In this document: one piece after another, positions 8,251-16,000 of the stretch
Layout of the letters: each line of letters starts with the position of its first letter
How positions within the stretch are numbered: position 1 is the stretch's first letter
Assembly (NCBI GenBank): GCA_964356135.1
Contig: CAYHGV010000001.1
Location: 1 to 64,000, forward strand
Direction: 5' to 3'
DNA: 64,000 bases
Origin: CAYHGV01 sp964356135
GTDB lineage: Bacteria; Hydrothermota; Tepidihabitantia; CAYHGV01
Made by a program: the position numbers and the translations under genes
Notes under the pieces: generated by a model
Seen by the model: only the letters and a program-made list of their open reading frames with translations
Told to the model about the DNA's origin: nothing
The model's database searches: none

Positions 8251-9089
8251 TCGACAGACAGAGCAGAGGAGCCGTGAATCCCTACGAACCGAAGCAGGCG
8301 AAACTGCTGACAGTGATTGACGAGACCCCGACGATTAAAACCTTCGGATTAGAGGTTCGGCCGCCGATTGAATTTGAAGCGGGTCAGTTTATTGAACTGA
8401 CCGTGCCCGGCGTCGGTGAAGCGCCCTTTACCCCTTCATCTTCGCCGTCCGACCGGGATAAACTCGAAGTTACGATCATGAAGGTCGGCCAGGTTACTTC
8501 GAAGTTATTTGAATTAAAACCGGGTGCTTCGTTGGGGATCCGGGGACCGTACGGTAAGCGCTATCCGCTTGAAAAATTCGAGGGCAAAGAGATTCTGATT
8601 GTCGGTGGAGGAGTGGGGCTGGCACCGTTACGAGCGCTTTTTTTTGCGTTGATCGCCGAGCCACTGCGGTATAGTAAAATCGTCGTTCGCTACGGTGCCC
8701 GGACGCCGAAGGATATTCTCTTTAAACCGGAGCTGGTCCGGTGGCGAGAACTGGCAGGAGTCGATTTTTTACAGACGGTGGATGTGGCGGATGAGTCCTG
8801 GGCGGGAAAGGTGGGAGTGGTGACGACGATTCTCGATGCGGTTCCGATCAAGTCCCTGAACAATAGCGTCGCGGTGGTGTGCGGCCCACCGTTGATGATG
8901 AAGTTCGTGACCGAGCGGTTATTAGCGATCGGGTTTCGAGGTTCCAATATTTATTTGTCGATGGAAAAAAACATGTCGTGCGGTGCAGGAAAGTGCGGTC
9001 ACTGCCGGATGGGAAGTCTGTTTCTCTGTGAAGACGGGCCGGTGGTGACCTGGGATGACGTGAAAGAGATTGAGGACCCGTTCTTATGA
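8247..9089 (+). CDS. sulfhydrogenase gamma-type FAD/NAD(P)-binding subunit
   Basis: Ferredoxin-reductase-like flavoprotein of 280 residues, the usual partner of the beta subunit. It has an FAD-binding barrel (EAGQFIELTVPG; the usual RxYS site is replaced by FTPSSS), an NAD(P)-binding region (IVGGGVGLAPLRAL and VVCGPPLMMKF) and a C-terminal [2Fe-2S] motif with Cys245, 250, 253 and 261 (CGAGKCGHC...C). It should exchange electrons with NAD(P)H. The start ATG overlaps the preceding stop. Its own stop lies in the first unit of the 14-bp repeat that leads into the next gene. Confidence 0.85.
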   Translation: MIDRQSRGAVNPYEPKQAKLLTVIDETPTIKTFGLEVRPPIEFEAGQFIELTVPGVGEAPFTPSSSPSDRDKLEVTIMKVGQVTSKLFELKPGASLGIRGPYGKRYPLEKFEGKEILIVGGGVGLAPLRALFFALIAEPLRYSKIVVRYGARTPKDILFKPELVRWRELAGVDFLQTVDVADESWAGKVGVVTTILDAVPIKSLNNSVAVVCGPPLMMKFVTERLLAIGFRGSNIYLSMEKNMSCGAGKCGHCRMGSLFLCEDGPVVTWDDVKEIEDPFL

Positions 9090-9130
9090 AGGTGCCCTTA
9101 TGAAGGTGCCCTTATGAAGGTGCCCTTATG
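9086..9130 (+). repeat. 14-bp tandem repeat creating overlapping mini-ORFs
   Basis: The unit ATGAAGGTGCCCTT occurs three times from 9086, followed by a fourth ATGAAGGT that is the true start of the next gene (ATGs at 9086, 9100, 9114 and 9128). Each unit encodes M-K-V-P-L-stop, and each TGA overlaps the next ATG, so the unit multiplies a normal stop/start overlap into a relay. Each unit also carries the purine-rich AAGG. Confidence 0.85.
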
Positions 9131-10762
9131 AAGGTTGCACCGACGACCTGTCCGTTCTGTCTCTACGGCTGCGAACTGGGAATCGCCATCGACCAGGGTG
9201 CGATCAAAGGGGTTGAGTACCGCAAAGATTCAGAGATAAATCAGGGCCGGCTCTGCGCCCGCGGTAACGGCGCAGCCTGGCTGTTAGACCATCCCCGGCG
9301 GCTGACCGAGCCAATTATTGAAGGACGGAGGACCGATTGGCTGCGGGCGTGGACCGAGATCGAGAAAATTCTCAAAGCGACCAGGGTGCAGGAGATAGCC
9401 GTTACCCTCGATAAAAATCTGACTCAGGAAGAGGCGAGTGTGATTGCAGGATTTGCCCAGGCGTTCGGGATTGAAACCGTCGGCTCGAGTTATTTAGAAC
9501 CGGAAGGTTATTTCCAGTATCGGCTGCCAGGGGTCAGATCCGCTCAATTGACTGACATCCGGGAGGCAGACCTTTTTATTCTCATCGGCGATGTCCTGAA
9601 CCAGATGCCGGTGCTGGCAAAGCCGGTGCTCGATGCCCGGTATCGGGAGCGGCAGCACCGGATCGTGGTGATCGATTCAATTCACACCCGGACCGGTTTT
9701 TTTGCAGACCGGTTCATCCGGGTCGAACCCGGCTCCGAGCCGTTGTTGCTGTTAGGGGTTTACGAGCGAGTTCAGGGAAAGCCCGCGCCGGCGACCGGCG
9801 ATAAGATTGCCCAGGCATCGGGAGTCCCGATCGAGCAGATCGAAGGACTGTCAGCGATGGTGAATCAAGCCCGGCGGGTGGTGGTTGCTGCGGGAACGAC
9901 GCTGGGCAGGGTAGAAATGCCGTTTCTCTTCGCTTTGGCGCCCCAGCTGCTTGCCTCAGTAGCTCCGGGCAAGATTACATTTTTAGCAGCTGGCGAAGCG
10001 CGGTGCCTGGTTAGCGGTAAAGGATTCGGGGAGATTATGTCGTTAGTAAAAAACAGAAAGATCAAGGTCCTCTGGAATTTTGGCGAATCGTTTCCCTTTG
10101 ATTATCCCCAGCTGGACCCGATATTGAAAAAATTGGATATGCTGATAACGACCGCAACCTTCATTCCGGGGAAAAAAGGTGGGGCATTGATTCTACCGGT
10201 ACCATCCAACCTTGAGAAGACCGGTACGATTCCGACGTTGTGGGGGGAGGGCAGGCTGACCCAGCCGGTGGTGCCGCCCAGTGGCGTAAAGTCGATCGGC
10301 GAGATCCTGAACCAGACCGCTTCCCGGTTGGGCATCGGTTTCAGCCCCCGAGCGACTGAAATGAGCCGGCTGGTTGCGCCGGACGAGGTCTTGAGGGTTG
10401 CGGAGGATTATTTAGATGAACGGTTGAAGCCGAAACGGAGACGAACCTATCCATTTATTCTGGTCGGAGAAAAACCGGCAATAGAATTTCAGGGATTTTT
10501 TGTCGATTCGAAAAATCGGTTGAAGCTGAATCCGGTTGATTGCACCGCTTTAAATCTGAGAACCAGCGAGACGGTAGTGGTCGATACCGCGGAGGGGACG
10601 GAAGAATTCATTGTCGAGCGTTCGCCATCGGTGCCCCGAGCGGTCGTCGCTTGTTCGGTAAACCGGCGAGAGAACCGGCGGTTATTTGAGCCCGTGATTG
10701 ACAAGACAACCGGCGATTGTATAATTCCATTCGCCCTTGCTAAGGTATGGAAAAAAATCTGA
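9128..10762 (+). CDS. NuoG/FdhA-like subunit without a Mo-ligand residue
   Basis: Member of the molybdopterin-oxidoreductase superfamily, 544 residues. The N-terminal [4Fe-4S] domain is intact: Cys8, Cys11, Cys15 and Cys43 (TTCPFCLYGC...GRLCARG). Formate dehydrogenases have a Cys or Sec followed by His-Gly around residue 140; the equivalent segment here (SSYLEPEGYFQYRLPGV) has neither, and the protein is shorter than FDH (about 700). A NuoG-like electron-conducting or structural role is therefore more likely than formate oxidation. A C-terminal Mopterin-type domain follows (about 440-544). It overlaps the next gene by 16 bases. Placement between the flavin subunits and the hydrogenase suggests a wire between them. 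Confidence 0.75.
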   Translation: MKVAPTTCPFCLYGCELGIAIDQGAIKGVEYRKDSEINQGRLCARGNGAAWLLDHPRRLTEPIIEGRRTDWLRAWTEIEKILKATRVQEIAVTLDKNLTQEEASVIAGFAQAFGIETVGSSYLEPEGYFQYRLPGVRSAQLTDIREADLFILIGDVLNQMPVLAKPVLDARYRERQHRIVVIDSIHTRTGFFADRFIRVEPGSEPLLLLGVYERVQGKPAPATGDKIAQASGVPIEQIEGLSAMVNQARRVVVAAGTTLGRVEMPFLFALAPQLLASVAPGKITFLAAGEARCLVSGKGFGEIMSLVKNRKIKVLWNFGESFPFDYPQLDPILKKLDMLITTATFIPGKKGGALILPVPSNLEKTGTIPTLWGEGRLTQPVVPPSGVKSIGEILNQTASRLGIGFSPRATEMSRLVAPDEVLRVAEDYLDERLKPKRRRTYPFILVGEKPAIEFQGFFVDSKNRLKLNPVDCTALNLRTSETVVVDTAEGTEEFIVERSPSVPRAVVACSVNRRENRRLFEPVIDKTTGDCIIPFALAKVWKKI

Positions 10763-11214
10763 TCGTCGATCTCGACTACTGCATCGGCTGCCAATCCTGC
10801 GAGGCAGCATGTCGGGCTGCGTTTAAAGGTGAGGCGAGAATCCGCTACGGCTGGGTACGGCAGAGCGCATTGATACCTGCGCCCTGCCGGCACTGCGCAG
10901 ACCCGCTGTGTGCGAAAGCCTGTCCCGAATCGGCAATGGTAAGAGACGAAACGACCGGTTTCGTCTATCGCCGGAGCTTTCTCTGTATCGGATGCCATTC
11001 TTGTATCTATGCCTGTCCGTTCGGGGTCTTAGAGCCGACGCTGGTGCGGCACGTGGTCATGAAGTGTGACTACTGTAAAGACCGGCACGAGGGTCCGCGC
11101 TGTGCCGCGAGCTGTCCTTCGGGTGCGCTTTCGTTCGTAGCGGCAGAGGAAACTGTCAAGTCACGGGTCGGCGCCCGCTCTATTTCGCATTCGTCCTTCT
11201 GGCGGAGGACCTGA
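10747..11214 (+). CDS. HycB/HydN-type polyferredoxin
   Basis: A 155-residue protein carrying Cys motifs for four [4Fe-4S] clusters in the arrangement of HycB, HydN and DmsB: CIGCQSCEAAC near residue 12, CRHCADPLCAKACP near 47, CIGCHSCIYACP near 78 and CDYCKDRHEGPRCAASCP near 103. These subunits link a catalytic redox protein to a membrane hydrogenase, as HycB does in formate hydrogenlyase. The Ser-rich tail after about residue 135 is not part of the family fold. It overlaps the preceding gene by 16 bases. Confidence 0.85.
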   Translation: MEKNLIVDLDYCIGCQSCEAACRAAFKGEARIRYGWVRQSALIPAPCRHCADPLCAKACPESAMVRDETTGFVYRRSFLCIGCHSCIYACPFGVLEPTLVRHVVMKCDYCKDRHEGPRCAASCPSGALSFVAAEETVKSRVGARSISHSSFWRRT

Positions 11215-11305
11215 TAATGAATCACGGAGGGTCAAGGCGATTGACATGGAGTGACACGGACGAGTGTGCACGGTGGACAGTGAACTTTTCATGTGGGGAT
11301 TCCCG

Positions 11306-12229
11306 ATGGTAGGTTCGGTACTAAAAATACTCTTCTCCTTCCTTATTTTCCCGGGATTTTTATTCGCCGCGATTGTCGGGTTCTTCTTAACCTGGTTCGA
11401 CCGGATGGTTTCCGCCCGCATCCAGTGGCGGGTCGGGCCGCCCTGGTTTCAGCCGTTTGCCGATTTTTTCAAGCTGCTCTTGAAAGAATCGACGATACCG
11501 GACGGAGTACCCCGGGTCATTTTTCTCGGTGCACCGATACTCAGTCTTACCGGCATTACGATAGCGGCGGCAATGCTCGGGTTTATGAATCTCTATCCCC
11601 GGAGTTCATTTATCGGGGATCTGGTCGTGGTGGTCTATTTTTTAGCTTTTGTTCCCTTAGGGATAGTTATCGGTGGTTCAGCTTCCAAGAATCCGTTAGG
11701 AGTGGTGGGGGCAATACGGGAGATGAATCTCTATTTCGCCTATGAACTGCCGTTACTGATCTGCGTCGTTCTGGCGATAATCAAGACGCACAGCCTCAAA
11801 ATCGGAGAGATGATTCTCTACCAGCAGGCGCACGGTCCGGTGCTGTATTCAGTATCGGGCGCAATCGCATTCGTTGTTGTGCTGATAGCGACCCAGGCGA
11901 AGCTGGGCTATGCGCCGTTCGATATTCCCGAGGCCGAGCAGGAGATTATGGCCGGACCGTATATTGAGTATTCGGGGGTGGCGCTGGCGCTGTATAAGCT
12001 TACCCGGGCAATCACTTTTTTTGTGATGCCGGTGTTGATGATCACTATTTTCTGGGGCGGCGTGCGCGACCTCTGGGCAATTCCAAAATTTATTCTCATT
12101 GTAGTTCTGGTCATTCTCATAAAAAATACCAATCCTCGACTGCGAATCGACCAGGCACTGAAATTCTTCTGGTTCGGTTTAGGAACGGCTTCCGCGGTCG
12201 GTATGATCCTGGCGTTAACCGGACTATGA
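11306..12229 (+). CDS. mbhM: NuoH/MbhM-type membrane subunit
   Basis: Membrane anchor of the hydrogenase module, equivalent to NuoH of complex I and MbhM of Mbh. It has about eight transmembrane segments and the loops expected at the quinone/hydrogenase interface: ARIQWRVGPPW, REMNLYFAYELPLL and FDIPEAEQEIMAGPYIEYSG. The start at 11306 (MVGSVLKILFSFLIFPG) is preferred because related proteins begin there and GGGGA lies seven bases upstream; an ATG at 11291 is also possible. The stop overlaps the ATG of the small subunit (12226-12229). Confidence 0.9.
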   Translation: MVGSVLKILFSFLIFPGFLFAAIVGFFLTWFDRMVSARIQWRVGPPWFQPFADFFKLLLKESTIPDGVPRVIFLGAPILSLTGITIAAAMLGFMNLYPRSSFIGDLVVVVYFLAFVPLGIVIGGSASKNPLGVVGAIREMNLYFAYELPLLICVVLAIIKTHSLKIGEMILYQQAHGPVLYSVSGAIAFVVVLIATQAKLGYAPFDIPEAEQEIMAGPYIEYSGVALALYKLTRAITFFVMPVLMITIFWGGVRDLWAIPKFILIVVLVILIKNTNPRLRIDQALKFFWFGLGTASAVGMILALTGL

Positions 12230-12642
12230 GAGACATCCGACGCTGGGGTTTGAAAAAGTCGCCCTGGGTTTTCCATGTTTCGGTCAGCTCGTGCAACAAC
12301 TGCGACATCGAAATTCTCGACGCGCTCACCCCTCGTTTCGACCCGGAACGATTGGGGGTGGTGCTGGTCGGTTCACCCCGGCATGCGGACGTGCTGTTGG
12401 TCACCGGTGTTGTCAATCGGATGTGTGTCGACCGACTGCTGCGGGTTTATACCGAAACGGCAAAACCCTGTCTGGTCGTTGGGGTTGGAACCTGTGCCTG
12501 CGGTATCGGGATTTTCCAGGACGGCTACAATACCGCCGGGCCGTTAGACCGGCATATCCCGGTTGATGTCTACATTCCGGGCTGTCCCCCAAAACCGGAG
12601 GCGATTATTTTAGGGATTGCCAAACTGCTCGCAAAGATATGA
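12226..12642 (+). CDS. mbhJ: group 4 [NiFe] hydrogenase small subunit (NuoB/MbhJ)
   Basis: A 138-residue protein binding the [4Fe-4S] cluster next to the NiFe site. Cluster ligands are visible: Cys23 and Cys26 (SCNNCDIE), Cys90 (GVGTCACGIG) and Cys120 (PGCPPKPEA). It is short, as in Ech/Mbh small subunits, without the extra clusters of uptake hydrogenases. Four-base overlaps on both sides indicate tight coupling with the NuoH-like and NuoC-like genes. Confidence 0.92.
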   Translation: MRDIRRWGLKKSPWVFHVSVSSCNNCDIEILDALTPRFDPERLGVVLVGSPRHADVLLVTGVVNRMCVDRLLRVYTETAKPCLVVGVGTCACGIGIFQDGYNTAGPLDRHIPVDVYIPGCPPKPEAIILGIAKLLAKI

Positions 12643-13091
12643 TTGTCGAAGAAATCAAACTGCGGTTTCCCGATTTTGAACTGCATGAGCACGCTGCCCG
12701 GCGGCTCTACCTCACCGTTCCCCGGGAACGGCTGGGCGAAGTCGGGCGCTTCCTGTTTCTGGAAAAAGGAGCGCGGCTCTCGACTGCGACCGGCACCGAT
12801 ACCCGGGCAGGTTTTGAGCTGCTCTACCATTTCTCCTTAGATACCGAGGGGACGTTTGTTTCGGTGCGAACGGTCGTTCCAAAAGACGATCCGAATGTTG
12901 AGTCCCTGGCGAGCTTTATGCCGGCGGCAAACTGGATTGAGCGTGAGATCTTCGACCTCGTCGGCGTGGTTTTTTTGGGCCATCCGAATCTGAAGCGGCT
13001 GCTTTCCGCAGAGGATGTGCCGGAAGACCACCGGCCATTGCGGAGGGATTTTGATGGGAATGACGATAAGATTAAACCACCGAGAACATAG
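12639..13091 (+). CDS. mbhK: NuoC/MbhK-type subunit
   Basis: A 150-residue peripheral subunit of complex I and group 4 hydrogenases. The family core is clear: TGTDTRAGFELLYHF in the N-terminal half and WIEREIFDLVGVVFLGHP followed by LKRLLSAEDVPEDHRPLRRDF in the C-terminal half. It supports the large subunit. The ATG overlaps the small-subunit stop. A 164-bp gap containing a palindromic element separates it from the large subunit. Confidence 0.9.
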   Translation: MIVEEIKLRFPDFELHEHAARRLYLTVPRERLGEVGRFLFLEKGARLSTATGTDTRAGFELLYHFSLDTEGTFVSVRTVVPKDDPNVESLASFMPAANWIEREIFDLVGVVFLGHPNLKRLLSAEDVPEDHRPLRRDFDGNDDKIKPPRT

Positions 13092-13119
13092 AGAAATGGT
13101 AATCGAGCAGAGAGAGTCT

Positions 13120-13234
13120 CCAGGTTATAGGGTAACGGTAACGATGCCCGTCCCGTCAGTCGTTGATGGGCAAGGGTATTTACATGCCGTTACCGTAGCC
13201 CTGCTCCGAAACGGGCGTCATAACCCTGACCTGG
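13120..13234. repeat. imperfect inverted repeat inside the hydrogenase operon
   Basis: CCAGGT (13120-13125) pairs with ACCTGG (13229-13234). ATGCCCGT and ACGGGCGT, and AACGGTAACG and CGTTACCGT, pair inside it. The element fills most of the gap between the NuoC-like and large-subunit genes and has no convincing ORF. Confidence 0.4.
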
Positions 13235-13255
13235 TTATTTATAACTTAAATTCCC

Positions 13256-14446
13256 ATGGAAGTTAGTCGCAGAATCGTTCCGATCGGACCGTTCCATCCG
13301 CTCCAGGAGGAGCCGGAATTTTTCAAGCTGATAGTCGAAGGCGAAAAGGTGGTCGGGCTCGAAATTACTATCGGCTACAACCACCGCGGCCATGAGCTGT
13401 TATGCCAGAATCGGACCTACGAACAGATTCCCTACGTGGTCGAACGGATCTGCGGGATATGTTCGAACTCCCATCCGTTGGCGTATGTGCTGGCGGTAGA
13501 AGATCTGGCAAAGATTGAGGTGCCGGTCCGTGCCCATTATATCCGAACGGTCATTGATGAGCTCCAGCGTATCCACTCCCATCTCTTATGGTTGGGTCTG
13601 GCCGGACACTTCATCGGCTACAATACGGTCTGGATGTGGTCCTGGCGCTACCGCGAGGATGTGCTCGACATTTTTGAACTCATCACCGGTAATCGTCAGA
13701 ATTATGCGATGAATAAGATCGGTGGTGTGCGCCGGGATATAGTGGAAGAGGATATTCCCAGGATTCATACGATGCTTGGCGGTCTCGAAGGGAAAATAAA
13801 AAGTTTCATCGGGATGGTTCTGGACGACCCGGTTATCCGGGCACGGTTAGAACGGGTTTGCATCCTGACGAAAGAGCAAGCCCGAGGTTACGGCGTGTTA
13901 GGACCGATCGCCCGGGCTTCGGGGATTGCGATTGATGTGCGCCGGGACGACCCCTATGCCGCTTCGGATTGGGTGAAGTGGGATATGGTGGTTTACAGCG
14001 AAGGCGATATTCTGGCGAAGGCAAAGGTCAGGCTGGTCGAGTGTTTGGAGTCAGTGAGAATTGTCAGGCAGTGCCTGGACCGGATGGAAGAGGGGCCGAT
14101 TGAAACGATGGTCACTGAGATCCCGCCGGGCGAAGGTATCGGCCGGGTTGAGGCGCCGCGCGGCGAAGTCTTTCATTATGTACGCTCGGACGGTAGCAAT
14201 ATGCCCAGCCGTCATAAGATTCGGGCTCCGAGTTTCATGAATGTTCCTTCCAATGAAGTGGCGGTAGTCGGCTATTCGATTGCCGATGCCGCGCTCTGCC
14301 TGGCCGCGGTCGACCCCTGCTACTGCTGTACCGAACGGCTGGCGGCATTTGAAAACGGGAACAAGAGATTCAGCTTTCAGGAGCTGATTAAGCTTTCCTG
14401 GGAAAAAACCGAGGAACTTAAAACTAAATTTAGGATATGCAAATAA
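13256..14446 (+). CDS. mbhL: group 4 [NiFe] hydrogenase large subunit
   Basis: Catalytic subunit, homologous to NuoD and MbhL. Both NiFe-binding Cys pairs are intact: Cys66/Cys69 in ERICGICSNSHP and Cys355/Cys358 in DPCYCCTER. This marks it as a true hydrogenase, unlike complex I NuoD or Mbx, which lack pairs. A third Cys (357) lies between the C-terminal ligands. About 38 residues follow the last ligand. The 396-residue length is normal. The protein should interconvert protons and H2 at the cytoplasmic arm of a membrane complex driven by, or driving, the Mrp-type module encoded downstream. Confidence 0.93.
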   Translation: MEVSRRIVPIGPFHPLQEEPEFFKLIVEGEKVVGLEITIGYNHRGHELLCQNRTYEQIPYVVERICGICSNSHPLAYVLAVEDLAKIEVPVRAHYIRTVIDELQRIHSHLLWLGLAGHFIGYNTVWMWSWRYREDVLDIFELITGNRQNYAMNKIGGVRRDIVEEDIPRIHTMLGGLEGKIKSFIGMVLDDPVIRARLERVCILTKEQARGYGVLGPIARASGIAIDVRRDDPYAASDWVKWDMVVYSEGDILAKAKVRLVECLESVRIVRQCLDRMEEGPIETMVTEIPPGEGIGRVEAPRGEVFHYVRSDGSNMPSRHKIRAPSFMNVPSNEVAVVGYSIADAALCLAAVDPCYCCTERLAAFENGNKRFSFQELIKLSWEKTEELKTKFRICK

Positions 14447-14575
14447 TACTAATGACAATGCTACGCGAAGCGTCCGTTGTTACTCGAAGAGTAGATGCGA
14501 GAGCATCACACAGCGAAACGAATGATTCGAATATTACAATATTATTATTCGCTATCATTCGGGTCATTCGCTCAA

Positions 14576-16000
14576 ATGGATAGACTGCTGGTGCTGCTGA
14601 TCCTGGTGCCGATTGGCGCCGGGGTGCTGACTCCGCTTTTCGGTAGAATCCATCGGGTCGGCCGGGAAGTATGGGCGCTCTTGGTGAGCGGTAGCGCGTT
14701 CGGACTTTCGATACTGTTGCTGCGCACGGTTTTGATCGGTAAACCGTTATGGGCGTGGCGGCTTCCGGTGATGAGCGTTCTGCCGGCACCGCTCATGTAT
14801 ATCGACCGGGTGGGCGTATTTTTAGCCGTTCTTTTCAGTTTCGTTTTCTTTTTGACCACGCTCTACTCGACCGGTTATCTTAAGGGTTATCCCCACCAGA
14901 GCGAGTATTATGGACTGCTCCTGGTTCTGCTGGGCGCGGTCACCGGTATTGTCTTTTCTGCCCATCTTTTGATGCTCTATCTTTTTTGGGAACTGGCGAC
15001 GCTGGGCACCTGGCGGCTGGTTGGATTCTATCGCAACCCCAATGAGATCCGGATTGCGGAAAAGATGTTTCTCTTGACTTTTTTCGGGTCGGTTTTGATG
15101 CTGTGCGGGTTTGGGGCGTTGTATGTCAAATACCAGACGTTTAACATTTTTGACCTGTCCGGACTGCCGATCGATAGCTGGGTAGCGTTCTTAATATTAG
15201 CCGGAATTTTTGTCAAATCCGCCAGCCTGCCTCTCCATACCTGGCTGGCAGACGCCCATCCCGCCGCACCGTCGCCGATGAGCGCGCTACTCTCGGGGAT
15301 TATCGCCAAGATTGGGTTGGTCGCCTATATCCGAATCTTCATCCAGGGTGTTACGCCCCCTCCTTTTTGGGGCGGGACGGTTGCGGCATTGGCAGTTGCC
15401 AGCGCAGTCGTGGCAGCGGGCTGTGCGTTGGTCGAAAAAGATTATAAACGGATTCTCGCCTTTTCGACCGTGAGCCAGTTGGGGTATATCTTTATCGGTT
15501 TCAGCCTGGCGACCTACTGGGGGGTGGTGGGCGGGCTGCTCTATCTGGCATCGCATTGCCTGGCAAAAGCCGGGTTGTTTCTGGCGTTCGGCATTGTCGA
15601 GCGGCAAACCCATGAGCGCAATGTCGATCAGCTGGGAGGACTTGTCCATACCTTGCCGGTCACCGGGATTTCGACGTTTATCCTCGCGTTATCGATAATC
15701 GGTATTCCACCGTTGTTTGGATTTTTCAGTAAAGTTGTGGTCGTGATAGCGGCGGCACAAAAGAGCATCATCGTTACCGCCGGTTTGGTGCTGGTAGCGA
15801 TTTTCACCCTGCTCTACTTTATTAGAATTTTCAGCAAGGTTTTTTTAGGCCACCCCAAAGGGCGGACGACGGTGCGGGAGCCGGTGCTCCTGACCAGTGT
15901 GGTGGTGGTGCTGGCGGCGGTTTCGCTCGTGTTCGGGCTGGGGATCGGCTATCTGGTCGGTTTCTTTAACCAGGGTCAGGCGATATGCTCAATGTTCTAA
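14576..16000 (+). CDS. antiporter-like membrane subunit 1 (NuoL/M/N, MrpD-like)
   Basis: A 474-residue, roughly 14-helix protein of the proton-translocating NuoL/M/N and MrpA/D family. The discontinuous helix and its conserved loop are visible (LPLHTWLADAHPAAPSPMSA then LLSGIIAKIG), with a Lys in TM5 (GIFVKSASLPLH), and VEKDYKRILAFSTVSQLGY further on. The start at 14576 is the first Met ahead of the first helix; the 129-bp gap before it contains AT-rich palindromic DNA rather than coding sequence. It overlaps the next gene by 16 bases. This is one of three such subunits in the operon. Confidence 0.88.
   Translation: MDRLLVLLILVPIGAGVLTPLFGRIHRVGREVWALLVSGSAFGLSILLLRTVLIGKPLWAWRLPVMSVLPAPLMYIDRVGVFLAVLFSFVFFLTTLYSTGYLKGYPHQSEYYGLLLVLLGAVTGIVFSAHLLMLYLFWELATLGTWRLVGFYRNPNEIRIAEKMFLLTFFGSVLMLCGFGALYVKYQTFNIFDLSGLPIDSWVAFLILAGIFVKSASLPLHTWLADAHPAAPSPMSALLSGIIAKIGLVAYIRIFIQGVTPPPFWGGTVAALAVASAVVAAGCALVEKDYKRILAFSTVSQLGYIFIGFSLATYWGVVGGLLYLASHCLAKAGLFLAFGIVERQTHERNVDQLGGLVHTLPVTGISTFILALSIIGIPPLFGFFSKVVVVIAAAQKSIIVTAGLVLVAIFTLLYFIRIFSKVFLGHPKGRTTVREPVLLTSVVVVLAAVSLVFGLGIGYLVGFFNQGQAICSMF

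Noticed and set aside
9128..10762. Active formate dehydrogenase making this a formate hydrogenlyase operon
   Set aside because: No Cys/Sec-His-Gly Mo ligand motif, no TGA codon in a selenocysteine context, and a shorter length than FDH.
13015..13266. Open frame between the NuoC-like and large-subunit genes
   Set aside because: It overlaps the end of the NuoC-like gene and runs through the inverted repeat; no domain or Shine-Dalgarno sequence.
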